64,000 nt of DNA from Paraburkholderia hiiakae. Its GTDB lineage: Bacteria > Pseudomonadota > Gammaproteobacteria > Burkholderiales > Burkholderiaceae. The stretch is from contig NZ_CAJHCQ010000001.1 in assembly GCF_904848665.1 (NCBI RefSeq), positions 682,001 through 746,000 on the forward strand, in the 5' to 3' direction. The translations under genes were made by a program, and so were the position numbers. The notes under the pieces were generated by a model, which was not told where the DNA came from, made no database searches, and was given only the letters and a program-made list of their open reading frames with translations. Below are positions 40,480 through 49,964 of the stretch, piece after piece (the stretch's first letter is position 1; every line of letters begins with the position of its first letter).

Positions 40480-41448
40480 ATGGACACTTCCAGCATCAAC
40501 GCCCAAAGCATCTTCGACGACAACGCCACCACGCTGAAACTCAGCTGGCTGACGGGGCACGAAGGCTGGGAACGCGGCTTTTCGACCGAGACGGTGGCCA
40601 CGGCCACGGCGAGCGCGGACCTCGTCGGCCACTTGAATCTCATCCATCCGAACCGTATCCAGGTGCTCGGCGACGCCGAAATCCACTACTACCAGCGCCA
40701 AACCGACGAAGACCGCTCGCGCCACATGGCCGAGCTGATCGCACTCGAACCGCCCTTCCTCGTGGTCGCCGACGGCATGACCGCGCCGCCCGAGTTGGTG
40801 CTGCGTTGTACGCGTTCGTCCACGCCGCTCTTCACCACGCCGATGTCGGCGGCCACCGTCATCGACAGCTTGCGCCTTTACATGTCGCGCATTCTCGCGC
40901 CGCGCGCGACGCTGCACGGCGTGTTTCTCGACATTCTGGGCATGGGCGTGCTGCTCACGGGCGACTCGGGTCTCGGCAAGAGCGAACTGGGTCTGGAGCT
41001 GATCAGCCGCGGCCATGGCCTCGTGGCCGACGACGCTGTGGATTTCGTGCGCCTCGGCCCCGATTTCGTCGAAGGCCGCTGCCCGCCGCTCTTGCAGAAC
41101 CTGCTCGAAGTGCGCGGCCTCGGTCTGCTCGACATCAAGACGATCTTCGGTGAAACGGCCGTGCGCCGGAAGATGAAGCTCAAGCTCATCGTGCAGCTCG
41201 TGCGCCGCCCGGACGGCGAGTTCCAGCGCCTGCCGCTGGAGAGCCAGACCGTGGACGTGCTTGGCCTGCCCATCAGCAAGGTCACGATCCAGGTGGCCGC
41301 GGGCCGCAACCTCGCCGTACTGGTCGAGGCCGCCGTGCGCAACACGATCCTGCAATTGCGCGGTATCGACACGCTGCGCGACTTCATGGACCGCCAGCGT
41401 CTGGCCATGCAGGACCCCGACAGCCAGTTTCCCGGCAAGCTGATCTGA
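40480..41448 (+). CDS. hprK: HPr kinase/phosphorylase
   Basis: A 322-residue HprK. The C-terminal catalytic domain has Walker [11 protein letters not shown] (near 163), a preceding conserved histidine in TLHGVFLDI, and the signature [16 protein letters not shown]. It phosphorylates HPr-like proteins on serine. In beta-proteobacteria it lies in an incomplete PTS that acts in regulation instead of sugar uptake. It is between ptsN and rapZ. Confidence 0.95.
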   Translation: MDTSSINAQSIFDDNATTLKLSWLTGHEGWERGFSTETVATATASADLVGHLNLIHPNRIQVLGDAEIHYYQRQTDEDRSRHMAELIALEPPFLVVADGMTAPPELVLRCTRSSTPLFTTPMSAATVIDSLRLYMSRILAPRATLHGVFLDILGMGVLLTGDSGLGKSELGLELISRGHGLVADDAVDFVRLGPDFVEGRCPPLLQNLLEVRGLGLLDIKTIFGETAVRRKMKLKLIVQLVRRPDGEFQRLPLESQTVDVLGLPISKVTIQVAAGRNLAVLVEAAVRNTILQLRGIDTLRDFMDRQRLAMQDPDSQFPGKLI

Positions 41449-41583
41449 CGCCCGAATACGTTCCGAACAAGCGCGCGAATCACGCCTCGCACGCCCTCGA
41501 AACAAGCCACTGCGGCCCGGAGAGCCAATACAGGCGCGCGGATCGGATGCTATGATGACCCAATCGGGTTCATCGACTCTCCC

Positions 41584-42477
41584 ATGCGTATCATCCTGAT
41601 CACCGGCATTTCGGGTTCCGGCAAGTCAGTGGCGCTCAACGCGCTCGAAGACGTCGGCTACTATTGCGTCGACAATTTGCCGCCGCGCTTTCTACCGCAA
41701 CTCGCGCAATATCTCAGCGACGACGGCTACGAACGCCTCGCCGTCGCTATCGATGCGCGCTCGAGTTCGTCGTTCGACGACATGCCGGAGATGATCCGCG
41801 ACCTCGCGCGTCGCCACGACGTGCGCGTGCTGTTCCTCAATGCGAGCACGCAGTCGCTCATCCAGCGCTTCTCGGAAACACGTCGCCGCCATCCGCTGTC
41901 GGGCTCCGCCGCGCACGACGCGAATGTGGGCATGCTCAAGTCGCTCGAAGAAGCCATCGAGCACGAGCGCGAGCTCGTCTCGAACCTTGCCGAATTCGGC
42001 CATCAGGTCGATACGAGCAATCTGAGTTCTAACGCGCTGCGTCAGTGGGTCAAGGTGTTCGTGGAAGGCGAGCGGGGCTCGCTCATGCTCACGTTCGAAT
42101 CGTTCGGCTTCAAACGCGGTGTGCCGCTCGACGCGGACCTCGTGTTCGATGTTCGCACGCTGCCGAACCCGCATTACGACGCCCTTCTAAGGCCACTCAC
42201 CGGGCTCGATCAGCCCGTGATCGACTTTCTGAATGCGCAGCCGGCCGTCCACGAAATGATCGAAGATATCTACGCGTTCGTCGCGAAGTGGCTGCCGCAT
42301 TTTCGCGCCGACAACCGCAGCTATCTCACCGTTGCGATTGGCTGCACGGGCGGACAGCATCGCTCGGTGTTCATCGCCCAGACGCTCGCCGCGCGCTTTG
42401 CTGGCGAGTCGAACGTTATCGTGCGTCACCGCGACGCGCCTCTCGATGTCGGAGAGTCGTCACGGCTGATCGCCTAA
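41584..42477 (+). CDS. rapZ: RNase adapter protein RapZ
   Basis: A 297-residue RapZ/YvcJ. N-terminal P-loop [14 protein letters not shown] and C-terminal domain with [11 protein letters not shown] are both present. In E. coli it guides RNase E to the GlmZ small RNA and so controls glucosamine-6-P synthesis; it also binds nucleotides. A TATGAT box lies about 35 bases upstream of the ATG, suggesting its own promoter. Confidence 0.94.
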   Translation: MRIILITGISGSGKSVALNALEDVGYYCVDNLPPRFLPQLAQYLSDDGYERLAVAIDARSSSSFDDMPEMIRDLARRHDVRVLFLNASTQSLIQRFSETRRRHPLSGSAAHDANVGMLKSLEEAIEHERELVSNLAEFGHQVDTSNLSSNALRQWVKVFVEGERGSLMLTFESFGFKRGVPLDADLVFDVRTLPNPHYDALLRPLTGLDQPVIDFLNAQPAVHEMIEDIYAFVAKWLPHFRADNRSYLTVAIGCTGGQHRSVFIAQTLAARFAGESNVIVRHRDAPLDVGESSRLIA

Positions 42478-42519
42478 CCGGCTGCGCATCGCGCGGCCCT
42501 TAACCGAAAGCGTTGCGCC

Positions 42520-43155
42520 ATGTCCTCGTCTCCTGCCGTGCTTGCCGATTTGCCGCTGTTCCCGCTGCATACGGTGCTCTTCCCTGGCGGTCTGCTGCCG
42601 CTCAAGATCTTCGAAGCGCGGTACGTGGACATGGCGAGCGAGTGCCTGCGCGAGCACACGCCGTTCGGCGTGTGTCTGCTCAAAAGCGGCGCCGAAGTCG
42701 CGCTGCCCGACGAGATCGCCGTGCCGGAGTCCGTTGGCTGCCTCGCGCTCATCGAGCAATGCGATGTCGAAACCGTCGGCATGCTGCATATCCAGGCGCA
42801 TGGCACGCAGCGCTTTCATCTGCTCTCGCATCGCGTGGAAGCCGACGGCCTGCTCGTGGGCATGGCCGAACTGATCCCCGAAGACATTCCACTGGAAGGC
42901 GGCAAACAGCTCGCGCAATTCGGCGCGTGTGCGGAAGTGCTCGAGCGCATCATCGCGACGATTCGCGAGCGCGATCCCGCAAGCCTGCCGTTTGCGGAGC
43001 CGTTTCGCTTCGACGATCCCTCGTGGGTATCGAACCGTCTCGCCGAGGTGCTGCCGATCGCTCTGCGCGCGCGTCAGAAGCTCATGGAGCTGAACGACGC
43101 GGGTGCGCGTATCGAAATCGTGCATCACTACATGCAGCAGCATCAGTTGCTTTGA
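42520..43155 (+). CDS. Stand-alone Lon substrate-binding (LON N-terminal) domain protein
   Basis: A 211-residue protein consisting only of the Lon N-terminal domain (LADLPLFPLHTVLFPGGLLP and the FEARYVDMA segment). There is no AAA+ or protease domain, as in the widespread YcaL/CRBN-like LON proteins. It may bind misfolded proteins or peptides, but no activity is established. It follows rapZ by 42 bases and may be co-transcribed. Confidence 0.88.
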   Translation: MSSSPAVLADLPLFPLHTVLFPGGLLPLKIFEARYVDMASECLREHTPFGVCLLKSGAEVALPDEIAVPESVGCLALIEQCDVETVGMLHIQAHGTQRFHLLSHRVEADGLLVGMAELIPEDIPLEGGKQLAQFGACAEVLERIIATIRERDPASLPFAEPFRFDDPSWVSNRLAEVLPIALRARQKLMELNDAGARIEIVHHYMQQHQLL

Positions 43156-43228
43156 GGCGGTAACGGCCTCTGGATCGCGCGGTCATCCTCGCTCCCGCTG
43201 CAGAAGAGAGCGCATCCAAAATACATGC

Positions 43229-43852
43229 TCAAGGATCCACCCAAGGTTTGGCAAGGGCAAGCGTGATGAGGTATCGCCTCTCGTCAGGTTGCTTGTCATC
43301 CCGGAAACATGCCATGCCAAGCATAATCTGGAAACGCTGACCAGCACTCCAATAGACTACATTGGGCTGGCACGCCGCCAAGGCCGCACGCCAGTCCGGC
43401 GTATCGGCGAACGGCGGATCGTCCATGGCGTGGATGGGCTCCCATCCTCCCTTACGCCACTGCTCTTGCAGGTCCAGTGCAACCTTCAGCGCGTCGTTAA
43501 GCGCAAGCGGCTCGATCTGCGGCGACATGCGCACGCTATCCACAAGCCCTTTCGCGTAGCTCACAGTGAAGAAACGGGCTTGCGGGGTCACAAATCCGTA
43601 CTGAGGATCAACGAAGCGCAGTCGTGCATCTGACTTCGGGATGTTGTACCAAATTTCGTCTGGAATCGCCGGATCAATCCTTGCGCTGGAACGCTGACGC
43701 ATACTTTCCCAAGGCTCGCCGATTACCAGCGCAATTTCTGGATTCTTGGGATGCGCCCGTTCCCACCATAGCAGGGCTGCCAGTAAGAGCATGCCCAATG
43801 CGAGCAAGCCAGGCCCAATTCGCCCGTAGCCCTTGGGTGCCAGCCATTTCAT
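43229..43852 (-). CDS. Hypothetical membrane-anchored protein of a lower-GC islet
   Basis: A 207-residue protein I do not recognise. It has a positively charged N-terminus and one TM helix (about residues 12-30), so the rest (APHPKNPE onwards) is probably periplasmic. Two tryptophan-rich segments (EEQWRKGGWEPIHAMD-like region near 130-145 and a VVYWSAGQRF segment) are notable. Its ATG overlaps the stop of the upstream unknown gene by four bases, so the two are translationally coupled and likely work together. Base composition is lower in GC than in flanking genes. Confidence 0.75.
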   Translation of the reverse strand: MKWLAPKGYGRIGPGLLALGMLLLAALLWWERAHPKNPEIALVIGEPWESMRQRSSARIDPAIPDEIWYNIPKSDARLRFVDPQYGFVTPQARFFTVSYAKGLVDSVRMSPQIEPLALNDALKVALDLQEQWRKGGWEPIHAMDDPPFADTPDWRAALAACQPNVVYWSAGQRFQIMLGMACFRDDKQPDERRYLITLALAKPWVDP

Positions 43853-45000
43853 CGCACACCTTGCCCTGCTGCAATATCCTGAATGGATTGCTCAACAAGG
43901 CTGCGATTGGCGTTGTGAAGCATCTCGTCAAACCGAGCCGCAGCCTTGAGAACAAAGGGCATGCGCTGATTAGCGTCGGATAGGTCGGCTGCGGGGTTCC
44001 TGCTAAAGCTGATGCTGCGTCCGTCATCAATGCGGCCGCACTGACTGGTGAGCGTAAGTTCGATAGCCTCAGCCACACCAGACGGAAAGCCAGTGACATA
44101 GGACGCCTGGTCAGCACGCAGCAGAGCTACTAATTGTGGGTCGCCGTACATCGCCGGTTGCAGGATGTTGATCTGCTCATGCTGCGCCAAATAAACAACA
44201 CTCTCGGCTATATACCCAGAATCAATGGCCTCGAAGGCCTGCAGGATTTGAGGGTAATCCCAACCAAAGGGCAATCTATCTACGATTGGCCATAAGACAG
44301 GAGGAGACTGCCTAACTATCCTTTGGCGTGCACGCAGGCAGACTTTAAGCTCGCTGAGCCCACGCTTCTTGTAGAAGGCATGTAATGGAAACACGTCCAG
44401 GAACAGCGTCGTATTGCCCAAGGCGAGCATATCGTACATATGCTGGTACTGCTGCTGCGCCAGCGATAGCAGATCGCCATCGCGGCGAACGTCAATGCTT
44501 GGCACCGGATTGCTGCGGCGAGCCTGCTCGTAGTTGCGTTGTGCGATCTCATCGACCTTGCTGACACTGAGCAGGCCGGGAATGCCCCAGCTTGGCCTGG
44601 AACTTTGTGCCATGCGCTGAGCAGCATCATGTTCAGCTTGAATCTTCTTGATCGAATCGGCGGCATGCAGCAGGCCGCAGCCAACCTGCTTAGAGGCGAA
44701 GGCCGCAAGGCCGGCCCATTGAAAGCGGGGATCGCTCAACCATAACTTGGCATAGGCAGCGTTGATTGCGCGGTTCCGGATTTTTGGATCGGCAATCAAT
44801 GTGCCACCCGGTGCCACAATGTCTTCCGCTTCTTTCTGGTATTCACGCCAAATGCACGCACAGGTGAGCACCGGCACTTCAGTGATCTTAACCTTCCGCC
44901 CGTTCTCTTCGGTGAAGTAGCTCTCGCACTCTGCGAGCGCCGTTGTGTTCTTGTGCAACTCCAAATCGTCGCACGCGTGGTCCTTGAAGCACTGTGTCAT
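43849..45000 (-). CDS. Hypothetical protein, possibly distant YppC/DUF2515-like
   Basis: A 383-residue cytoplasmic-looking protein with no signal or TM helix. The segment INAAYAKLWLSDPRFQWAGL followed by AAFASKQVGCGLL is reminiscent of the DUF2515/YppC motif (Y...P...W..LA...S...G), but I cannot confirm homology. The N-terminus has several cysteines (CFKDHACDD, TCACIW). The ATG at 45000 has AGGAGGGG upstream, an excellent ribosome site. It is coupled by a 4-base overlap to the membrane-anchored partner. Two counted 60-base lines gave 47% and 57% GC against 65% just outside. Confidence 0.75.
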   Translation of the reverse strand: MTQCFKDHACDDLELHKNTTALAECESYFTEENGRKVKITEVPVLTCACIWREYQKEAEDIVAPGGTLIADPKIRNRAINAAYAKLWLSDPRFQWAGLAAFASKQVGCGLLHAADSIKKIQAEHDAAQRMAQSSRPSWGIPGLLSVSKVDEIAQRNYEQARRSNPVPSIDVRRDGDLLSLAQQQYQHMYDMLALGNTTLFLDVFPLHAFYKKRGLSELKVCLRARQRIVRQSPPVLWPIVDRLPFGWDYPQILQAFEAIDSGYIAESVVYLAQHEQINILQPAMYGDPQLVALLRADQASYVTGFPSGVAEAIELTLTSQCGRIDDGRSISFSRNPAADLSDANQRMPFVLKAAARFDEMLHNANRSLVEQSIQDIAAGQGVR

Positions 45001-45273
45001 CGTCCCCTCCTGGAAGAGGACCACCGTAGCAAGTCTGACTGGAGGGGTATTGACGATAGACAGGAAACTTCTGCGCAGGTACTACAACGCGAAACATCCG
45101 ATCGCTACGCGCGAGATCACGCATTTCAACTTCGCATGACGAGGGCGCCCTACATTTTGCGCGCAGAGTCACACGAGCGGAAGGCGGGTGCCCAGTTCGT
45201 GAGGCAAAGCTAGAAGCGCGATGCGTGCCGTCCAGGTGGGCTAACCGCCTGCATCTACCGTCGAATTACCCGA
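45001..45273. other. 273-bp gap, islet / mutY
   Basis: No gene, terminator or repeat was recognised. It marks the right edge of the lower-GC islet; the sequence returns to high GC inside mutY. Confidence 0.5.
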
Positions 45274-46407
45274 TCAGATCAGCGGTCCACGCAAACCGTC
45301 GAGCAACTTGCGCACTGGTGCGGGCAGACCATACGCGTCGATATTGCCGAGCGACACCCATGCGTTCTGTCCATCGTTCACTTCGAGCGGCGTGGCGTTG
45401 CGCTTCAGTTCGATCACGCGCGGCTCGATGTCGAGCTTGAAGTGCGTGAACGTATGCGTAAGCGGCATGAGCGCGGAGCTTGACGCCGCGCGCTCAGGCG
45501 TCACGCCGAAGTCGCGCGCGCGCTCAGCGAGCGCGGGTTCATCGGCGGCTTCGGGCAGGCTCCACAAACCGCCCCAGATACCCGATGGCGGGCGCTTCTC
45601 CAGCATCACCGCGTCGCCGTCGAGCAGCACGAGCATCCACGTGCGCCGCGTGGGCACGGTCTTCTTCGGACGCGCGGCAGGCAGTTCGCGCTGACGTCCC
45701 ATCGTGTTCGCCACGCAGTCGTCGGCGAACGGGCAGCGCGCGCAATCGGGCTTGCCTCGTCCACACAGCGTCGCGCCGAGATCCATCAAGCCTTGCGTGT
45801 ACGCGCTCACATCGGCGTCGCTCGCTTTGGGACCCGGCACGAGCGTTTCGGCGAGCGTCCACATCGCGTTCTCTACGCGCTTTTCGCCAGGAAAGCCTTC
45901 CACGCCGAACACGCGAGCGAGCACGCGCTTCACGTTGCCGTCGAGGATCGTCGCGCGCGCGCCGAACGCGAACGACGCGATCGCCGCCGCCGTCGAGCGG
46001 CCAATGCCTGGCAGCTCTGCGAGCGCCTCGACCGTCGACGGAAACTTGCCGCCGTGGGTTTGCGTCACGACCTGAGCGCAGCGGTGCAGATTGCGCGCGC
46101 GCGAGTAATAACCGAGGCCGGCCCAGAGCGCCATCACGTCGTCGTCGGGCGCAGCGGAGAGCGATTCGACCGTGGGAAAGCGCTCGAGAAAACGCGTGTA
46201 GTACGGAATCACAGTCGAGACCTGGGTCTGTTGCAGCATGATTTCCGAGAGCCAGATGCGGTACGGGTCGCGCGTGTTCTGCCACGGGAGGTCGTGACGG
46301 CCGTGCTCGCGCTGCCAGGCAATCAGGCGCGGCGCAAAGCCGGTGAGCAGTTCAGCGGGATATGCGCCAGCCGGCAGCGGCGCGGAAGTGGACGAAGTTC
46401 GGTACAT
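45274..46407 (-). CDS. mutY: A/G-specific adenine DNA glycosylase
   Basis: A 377-residue MutY. The HhH-GPD core has the catalytic glutamate in SEIMLQQTQV, the hairpin LPGIGRSTAAAI and the catalytic aspartate in QGLMDLGATLC. The [4Fe-4S] loop is C-X6-C-X2-C-X5-C (CGRGKPDCARCPFADDC). A C-terminal Nudix-like domain recognises 8-oxoG. It removes adenine opposite 8-oxoguanine. It lies 15 bases after mutM on the same strand, so the two GO-system enzymes form an operon. Confidence 0.97.
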   Translation of the reverse strand: MYRTSSTSAPLPAGAYPAELLTGFAPRLIAWQREHGRHDLPWQNTRDPYRIWLSEIMLQQTQVSTVIPYYTRFLERFPTVESLSAAPDDDVMALWAGLGYYSRARNLHRCAQVVTQTHGGKFPSTVEALAELPGIGRSTAAAIASFAFGARATILDGNVKRVLARVFGVEGFPGEKRVENAMWTLAETLVPGPKASDADVSAYTQGLMDLGATLCGRGKPDCARCPFADDCVANTMGRQRELPAARPKKTVPTRRTWMLVLLDGDAVMLEKRPPSGIWGGLWSLPEAADEPALAERARDFGVTPERAASSSALMPLTHTFTHFKLDIEPRVIELKRNATPLEVNDGQNAWVSLGNIDAYGLPAPVRKLLDGLRGPLI

Positions 46408-46422
46408 ATAAAAGCTTGGCGC

Positions 46423-47253
46423 TCAGCGCTGGCAGCGCGGACAGAAGTAAGTGGAACGCTGGCCCTGCACGATCTGCTTGATCGGCGTGCCGCACACGCG
46501 GCAGGGTTGGCCCGCCCGGTCATAAACGAAGTATTCGAGCTGGAAATAGCCGCTTTCGCCGTTGCTGCCAACGAAGTCGCGCAGCGTGCTTCCGCCCTTC
46601 TCGATGGCCGAGGCGAGCACGGCGCGCACGGCGTCCGCGAGGAGTTCGTAGCGGGCGAGCGAAACGCGCCCGGCTGGAGTCGTCGGCCGGATACCGGCAC
46701 GGAACAGACTCTCCGACGCGTAGATATTCCCAACGCCCACCACAATGTCGCCCGCGAGGAGCGCCTGCTTGACGGCAACCTTGCGCCCGCGTGTCCCGCG
46801 AAAGAGCAGTGCGCCGTCGAATGCCGGCGTGAACGGCTCGATGCCGAGCCCCGCCAGCAGCGGATGGCCGAGCACGTCGCCAGCCTCGCGCGGATGCCAG
46901 AGCACGGCGCCGAAACGGCGTGGGTCGCGAAAGCGCAGCGTGAAGTCGTCGAAAAACCAGTCGACGTGGTCGTGCTTCTCCGCGGCAGGGGGCTTGGGCA
47001 GATTGCGCAGCACGCGCAGCGTGCCGGTCATGCCCAGGTGCACGATGAACCAGCCCTCGTCGATCTCGAACAGCAAATATTTGCCGCGGCGGCCGACGGA
47101 ACGGATCGTGCGGCCGCGCAGCGTACGGGCGAGCGTGGCCGGCACGGGCCAGCGCAATGCGGGGTTGCGCACCTCCACACGCTCAACGCGGCGGCCCGCG
47201 ACCCACGGTTCGATCCCCCTTCGGGTAACCTCAACTTCTGGTAACTCTGGCAT
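46423..47253 (-). CDS. mutM: Formamidopyrimidine-DNA glycosylase
   Basis: A 276-residue Fpg. After Met removal the N-terminal [12 protein letters not shown] supplies the catalytic proline and glutamate. The C-terminal zinc finger is C-X2-C-X16-C-X2-C (CRVCGTPI...CPRC). It excises 8-oxoguanine and Fapy lesions and nicks the strand. It is divergent from the TPR gene across 122 bases and co-directional with mutY. Confidence 0.97.
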   Translation of the reverse strand: MPELPEVEVTRRGIEPWVAGRRVERVEVRNPALRWPVPATLARTLRGRTIRSVGRRGKYLLFEIDEGWFIVHLGMTGTLRVLRNLPKPPAAEKHDHVDWFFDDFTLRFRDPRRFGAVLWHPREAGDVLGHPLLAGLGIEPFTPAFDGALLFRGTRGRKVAVKQALLAGDIVVGVGNIYASESLFRAGIRPTTPAGRVSLARYELLADAVRAVLASAIEKGGSTLRDFVGSNGESGYFQLEYFVYDRAGQPCRVCGTPIKQIVQGQRSTYFCPRCQR

Positions 47254-47375
47254 GTCTGGCGGCCTGATTCGGATGCTGGTCCGGGTTGGTCTGCAACTTG
47301 CGTAAACGTGTGTGCGCGTTGTGCGCGTATTGTAGCCAGCGCGTTACAATCGACCGAAACATTCGACGGAATTCC

Positions 47376-49211
47376 ATGGAACTGTCTTTCGTTAAGCTGT
47401 TCGCGAAGCGTCCCGCGACGCGCCGCATGCCTGCCGCCCTCGCGCGTCGCCTCCTTGGCACCGCGGTTCTCGCGGCCTGGGCGTTGACCACGCCGAGCGC
47501 GTATGCGCAGGATCCGTCCCCCGACACGGACGACACTTCCGTCACCATGCCGGACGCTTTCGGTCCGGCCTCGCCCGACGAAAAGAAGGATCTGCCGAGC
47601 GTGCCGCTGTCGAGCCAGATCGTCTTTCAGGTGCTCGCCGCAGAAGTCGCGCTGCAACGCGACCAGCCCGCGCCCGCCTTTCAAACCTATCTCGCGCTCG
47701 CGCGCGACACGCACGACCCGCGCATGGCGCAGCGCGCGACCGAAATCGCGCTCGCGGCGCAAAGCCCTTCTGACGCCCTGACTGCGGTCCAGCTCTGGCA
47801 GCAGTACGCGCCCGACTCCGAGCGTGCCGCGCAACTCGACGCCTCGCTGCTGGTGCTCGCCGGCAAGCCCGACGACGCCCAGCCGCTGCTCGCGAGCGAA
47901 CTGGCGAAAGTACCGGCCGACAGCCGCGGCCAGGCAATCCTCTCGCTGCAGCTTCTGCTTTCGCGCGGCCCGAATCGCGTGGGCGGCCTGAATGTGCTCA
48001 AGACGCTGCTCAAGGACGACTTGAACCGCCCCGAGGCGCAGCTCGCGATCGGCCGCCAGCAACTGCTCGCCGACGACGTGCCCGACGCGCGCAAGTCGTT
48101 CGAGCAGGCGCTCGCGCTCAAGCCCGACTATCTTCCCGCCGCGCTGATGCTCGCGCAGATGGGGCCGGAGGAGCGCGCCGAAGGCATTGCGTCGATCGAA
48201 AAGTACGTCCAGCAGAATCCGAAGTCGCGCGAAGGCCGTCTTGCGCTCGCGCAAACCTATCTCGCCGCCGACCGCCTCGACGACGCGCAGAAGCAGTTCG
48301 AGATCCTGCACAAGGACAACGCGAACGACCTGATGCCGCTCATGGCGCTCTCGCTTATCAGTGTGCAGCAGAAAAAGTTCGACGCCGCGCAGAAGTATCT
48401 GACGCAATACGCGCAACTTGCCGAGAAGAATCCGGCCGCGGACCCCGGTCAGGCCTATATCTACCTCGCGCAACTTGCGGTCGAGCAGAAGGACGATGCC
48501 GGCGCGCAGAAGTGGCTCGACAAGATCCAGCCGAGCAGCCAGCAGTACGTGCCGGCCCAGATCACGCGCGCGCAAATCCTGGACAAGGAAGGCAAGACCG
48601 ACGACGCGCGCCGCCAGCTCGCGAGCATTCAGGCCGACGATCCGCGCGACCAGGCGCTGATCGCGCGCACCGACGCCGCGATCCTGTTCGACGCGAAGCG
48701 CTACCCGGAAGCCGAGGCACGGCTTGCGAAGGCGACCGCCGACTTCCCGGACGACCCGGACCTCACCTATGACTACGCGATGGCCGCCGAAAAAAACGGC
48801 CATTACGACATCATGGAAGCGCAATTGCGCAAGCTGATCAAGACGCAGCCTGACAATCCGCAGGCCTACAACGCGCTCGGCTATTCGCTCGCGGACCGCA
48901 ACCAGCGCCTGCAGGAAGCCGACAAACTGGTTGAAAAAGCCTCGGCGCTCGCACCGGACGACGCGTTCATCATGGACAGCGTGGGCTGGGTGAAATACCG
49001 CCTGGGCGACAACGCCGACGCGATCAAGCTCTTGCGCAAGGCCTACAGTCTCCAGCCGAACGCGGAAATTGGCGCGCACCTCGGCGAAGTGCTCTGGAAA
49101 AACGGCGACCAGGACGCCGCACGCGCCGCGTGGCGCGAGGCCCGCAAGCTCGAACCCGACAATGACACGCTCCAGAAGACGCTCAAGCGCCTCCAGGTCA
49201 ACGATCTCTGA
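47376..49211 (+). CDS. Exported tetratricopeptide-repeat protein
   Basis: A 611-residue protein with a signal peptide cut near AYA (residue 44), followed by TPR repeats through almost the whole length (for example ARKSFEQALALKPDYLPAAL and AIKLLRKAYSLQPNAEIGAH). TPR arrays bind proteins, so this is probably a periplasmic or lipoprotein-partner scaffold. Genes like this precede lolB in many beta-proteobacteria. The TGA overlaps the lolB ATG by one base, so the two are coupled, hinting at a link to outer-membrane lipoprotein sorting. Confidence 0.88.
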   Translation: MELSFVKLFAKRPATRRMPAALARRLLGTAVLAAWALTTPSAYAQDPSPDTDDTSVTMPDAFGPASPDEKKDLPSVPLSSQIVFQVLAAEVALQRDQPAPAFQTYLALARDTHDPRMAQRATEIALAAQSPSDALTAVQLWQQYAPDSERAAQLDASLLVLAGKPDDAQPLLASELAKVPADSRGQAILSLQLLLSRGPNRVGGLNVLKTLLKDDLNRPEAQLAIGRQQLLADDVPDARKSFEQALALKPDYLPAALMLAQMGPEERAEGIASIEKYVQQNPKSREGRLALAQTYLAADRLDDAQKQFEILHKDNANDLMPLMALSLISVQQKKFDAAQKYLTQYAQLAEKNPAADPGQAYIYLAQLAVEQKDDAGAQKWLDKIQPSSQQYVPAQITRAQILDKEGKTDDARRQLASIQADDPRDQALIARTDAAILFDAKRYPEAEARLAKATADFPDDPDLTYDYAMAAEKNGHYDIMEAQLRKLIKTQPDNPQAYNALGYSLADRNQRLQEADKLVEKASALAPDDAFIMDSVGWVKYRLGDNADAIKLLRKAYSLQPNAEIGAHLGEVLWKNGDQDAARAAWREARKLEPDNDTLQKTLKRLQVNDL

Positions 49212-49873
49212 TGGCAGATTTTTTCACTTCAGTTTCCCCAAAGGCCCTGTGCACTACGCGCGCCGCCCGCTTTGTGCGGCGGGCGTCGCTTGGCGCAACG
49301 GCGGCGGCGCTCCTCGTACTCGCGGGCTGCGCCACGCAACAACCGCCGCGCCAGCCGTCCACCTCGAATGCCACGACCTCGCTCACTACGCAGACTAACC
49401 GTGCCTATCATGGCCGTTTCGCTGTGCAGTATGTCGACCAGAACGGCCAGCAGCGCAACGCGTACGGCAACTTCGAGTGGCACGAGACCGATTCGACGGT
49501 GACGCTGCAACTGCTCAATCCGCTCGGCCAAACGCTCGCGCTCGTCACTTCCGCGCCGTCGCAAGCCACGCTGGAACTGCCTAACCGCCAGCCGCTCACG
49601 GCCGACAACGTGAGCACGCTCATGCAGCAGGCGCTCGGCTTCGCCCTGCCCGTGGAAGGGCTGCGCTACTGGCTGCAGCCATCGGTTGCGCCCACGTCGC
49701 GCGCGCGCACCACGCCCGACCCGCAGAATCCGCAACGGCTTTCGCAGATCGAACAGGACGGCTGGACCATCGATTACGTCGCCTATGCAGACGCGCCGGC
49801 CACGGGCGTGAAGCGCGTCAATCTCACGCGCGAAGATCCGCCGCTCCAGATCAAGCTCGTGCTCGACCAGTAA
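49211..49873 (+). CDS. lolB: Outer-membrane lipoprotein receptor LolB
   Basis: A 220-residue lipoprotein. The lipobox LAGC places the lipidated cysteine at residue 40. The mature LolB fold includes YHGRFAVQYVDQNGQQ and the SQIEQDGWTIDY segment. LolB receives lipoproteins from LolA and inserts them into the outer membrane. Its ATG shares a base with the TPR gene's stop. The order lolB-ispE-prs matches that in enterobacteria. Confidence 0.92.
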   Translation: MADFFTSVSPKALCTTRAARFVRRASLGATAAALLVLAGCATQQPPRQPSTSNATTSLTTQTNRAYHGRFAVQYVDQNGQQRNAYGNFEWHETDSTVTLQLLNPLGQTLALVTSAPSQATLELPNRQPLTADNVSTLMQQALGFALPVEGLRYWLQPSVAPTSRARTTPDPQNPQRLSQIEQDGWTIDYVAYADAPATGVKRVNLTREDPPLQIKLVLDQ

Positions 49874-49964
49874 GCGGGCTGCTTACTGTCCGACAACTGT
49901 CTCTCATCAGCAAGATCTGGCCGGCACGCGCCGGCCAGGATCCAGGCATCATCCCTAGAGCATC

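Noticed and set aside
47028..49079. 683-codon open frame opposite the TPR gene
   Set aside because: Antisense shadow spanning the mutM-TPR promoter region; no domain recognised.
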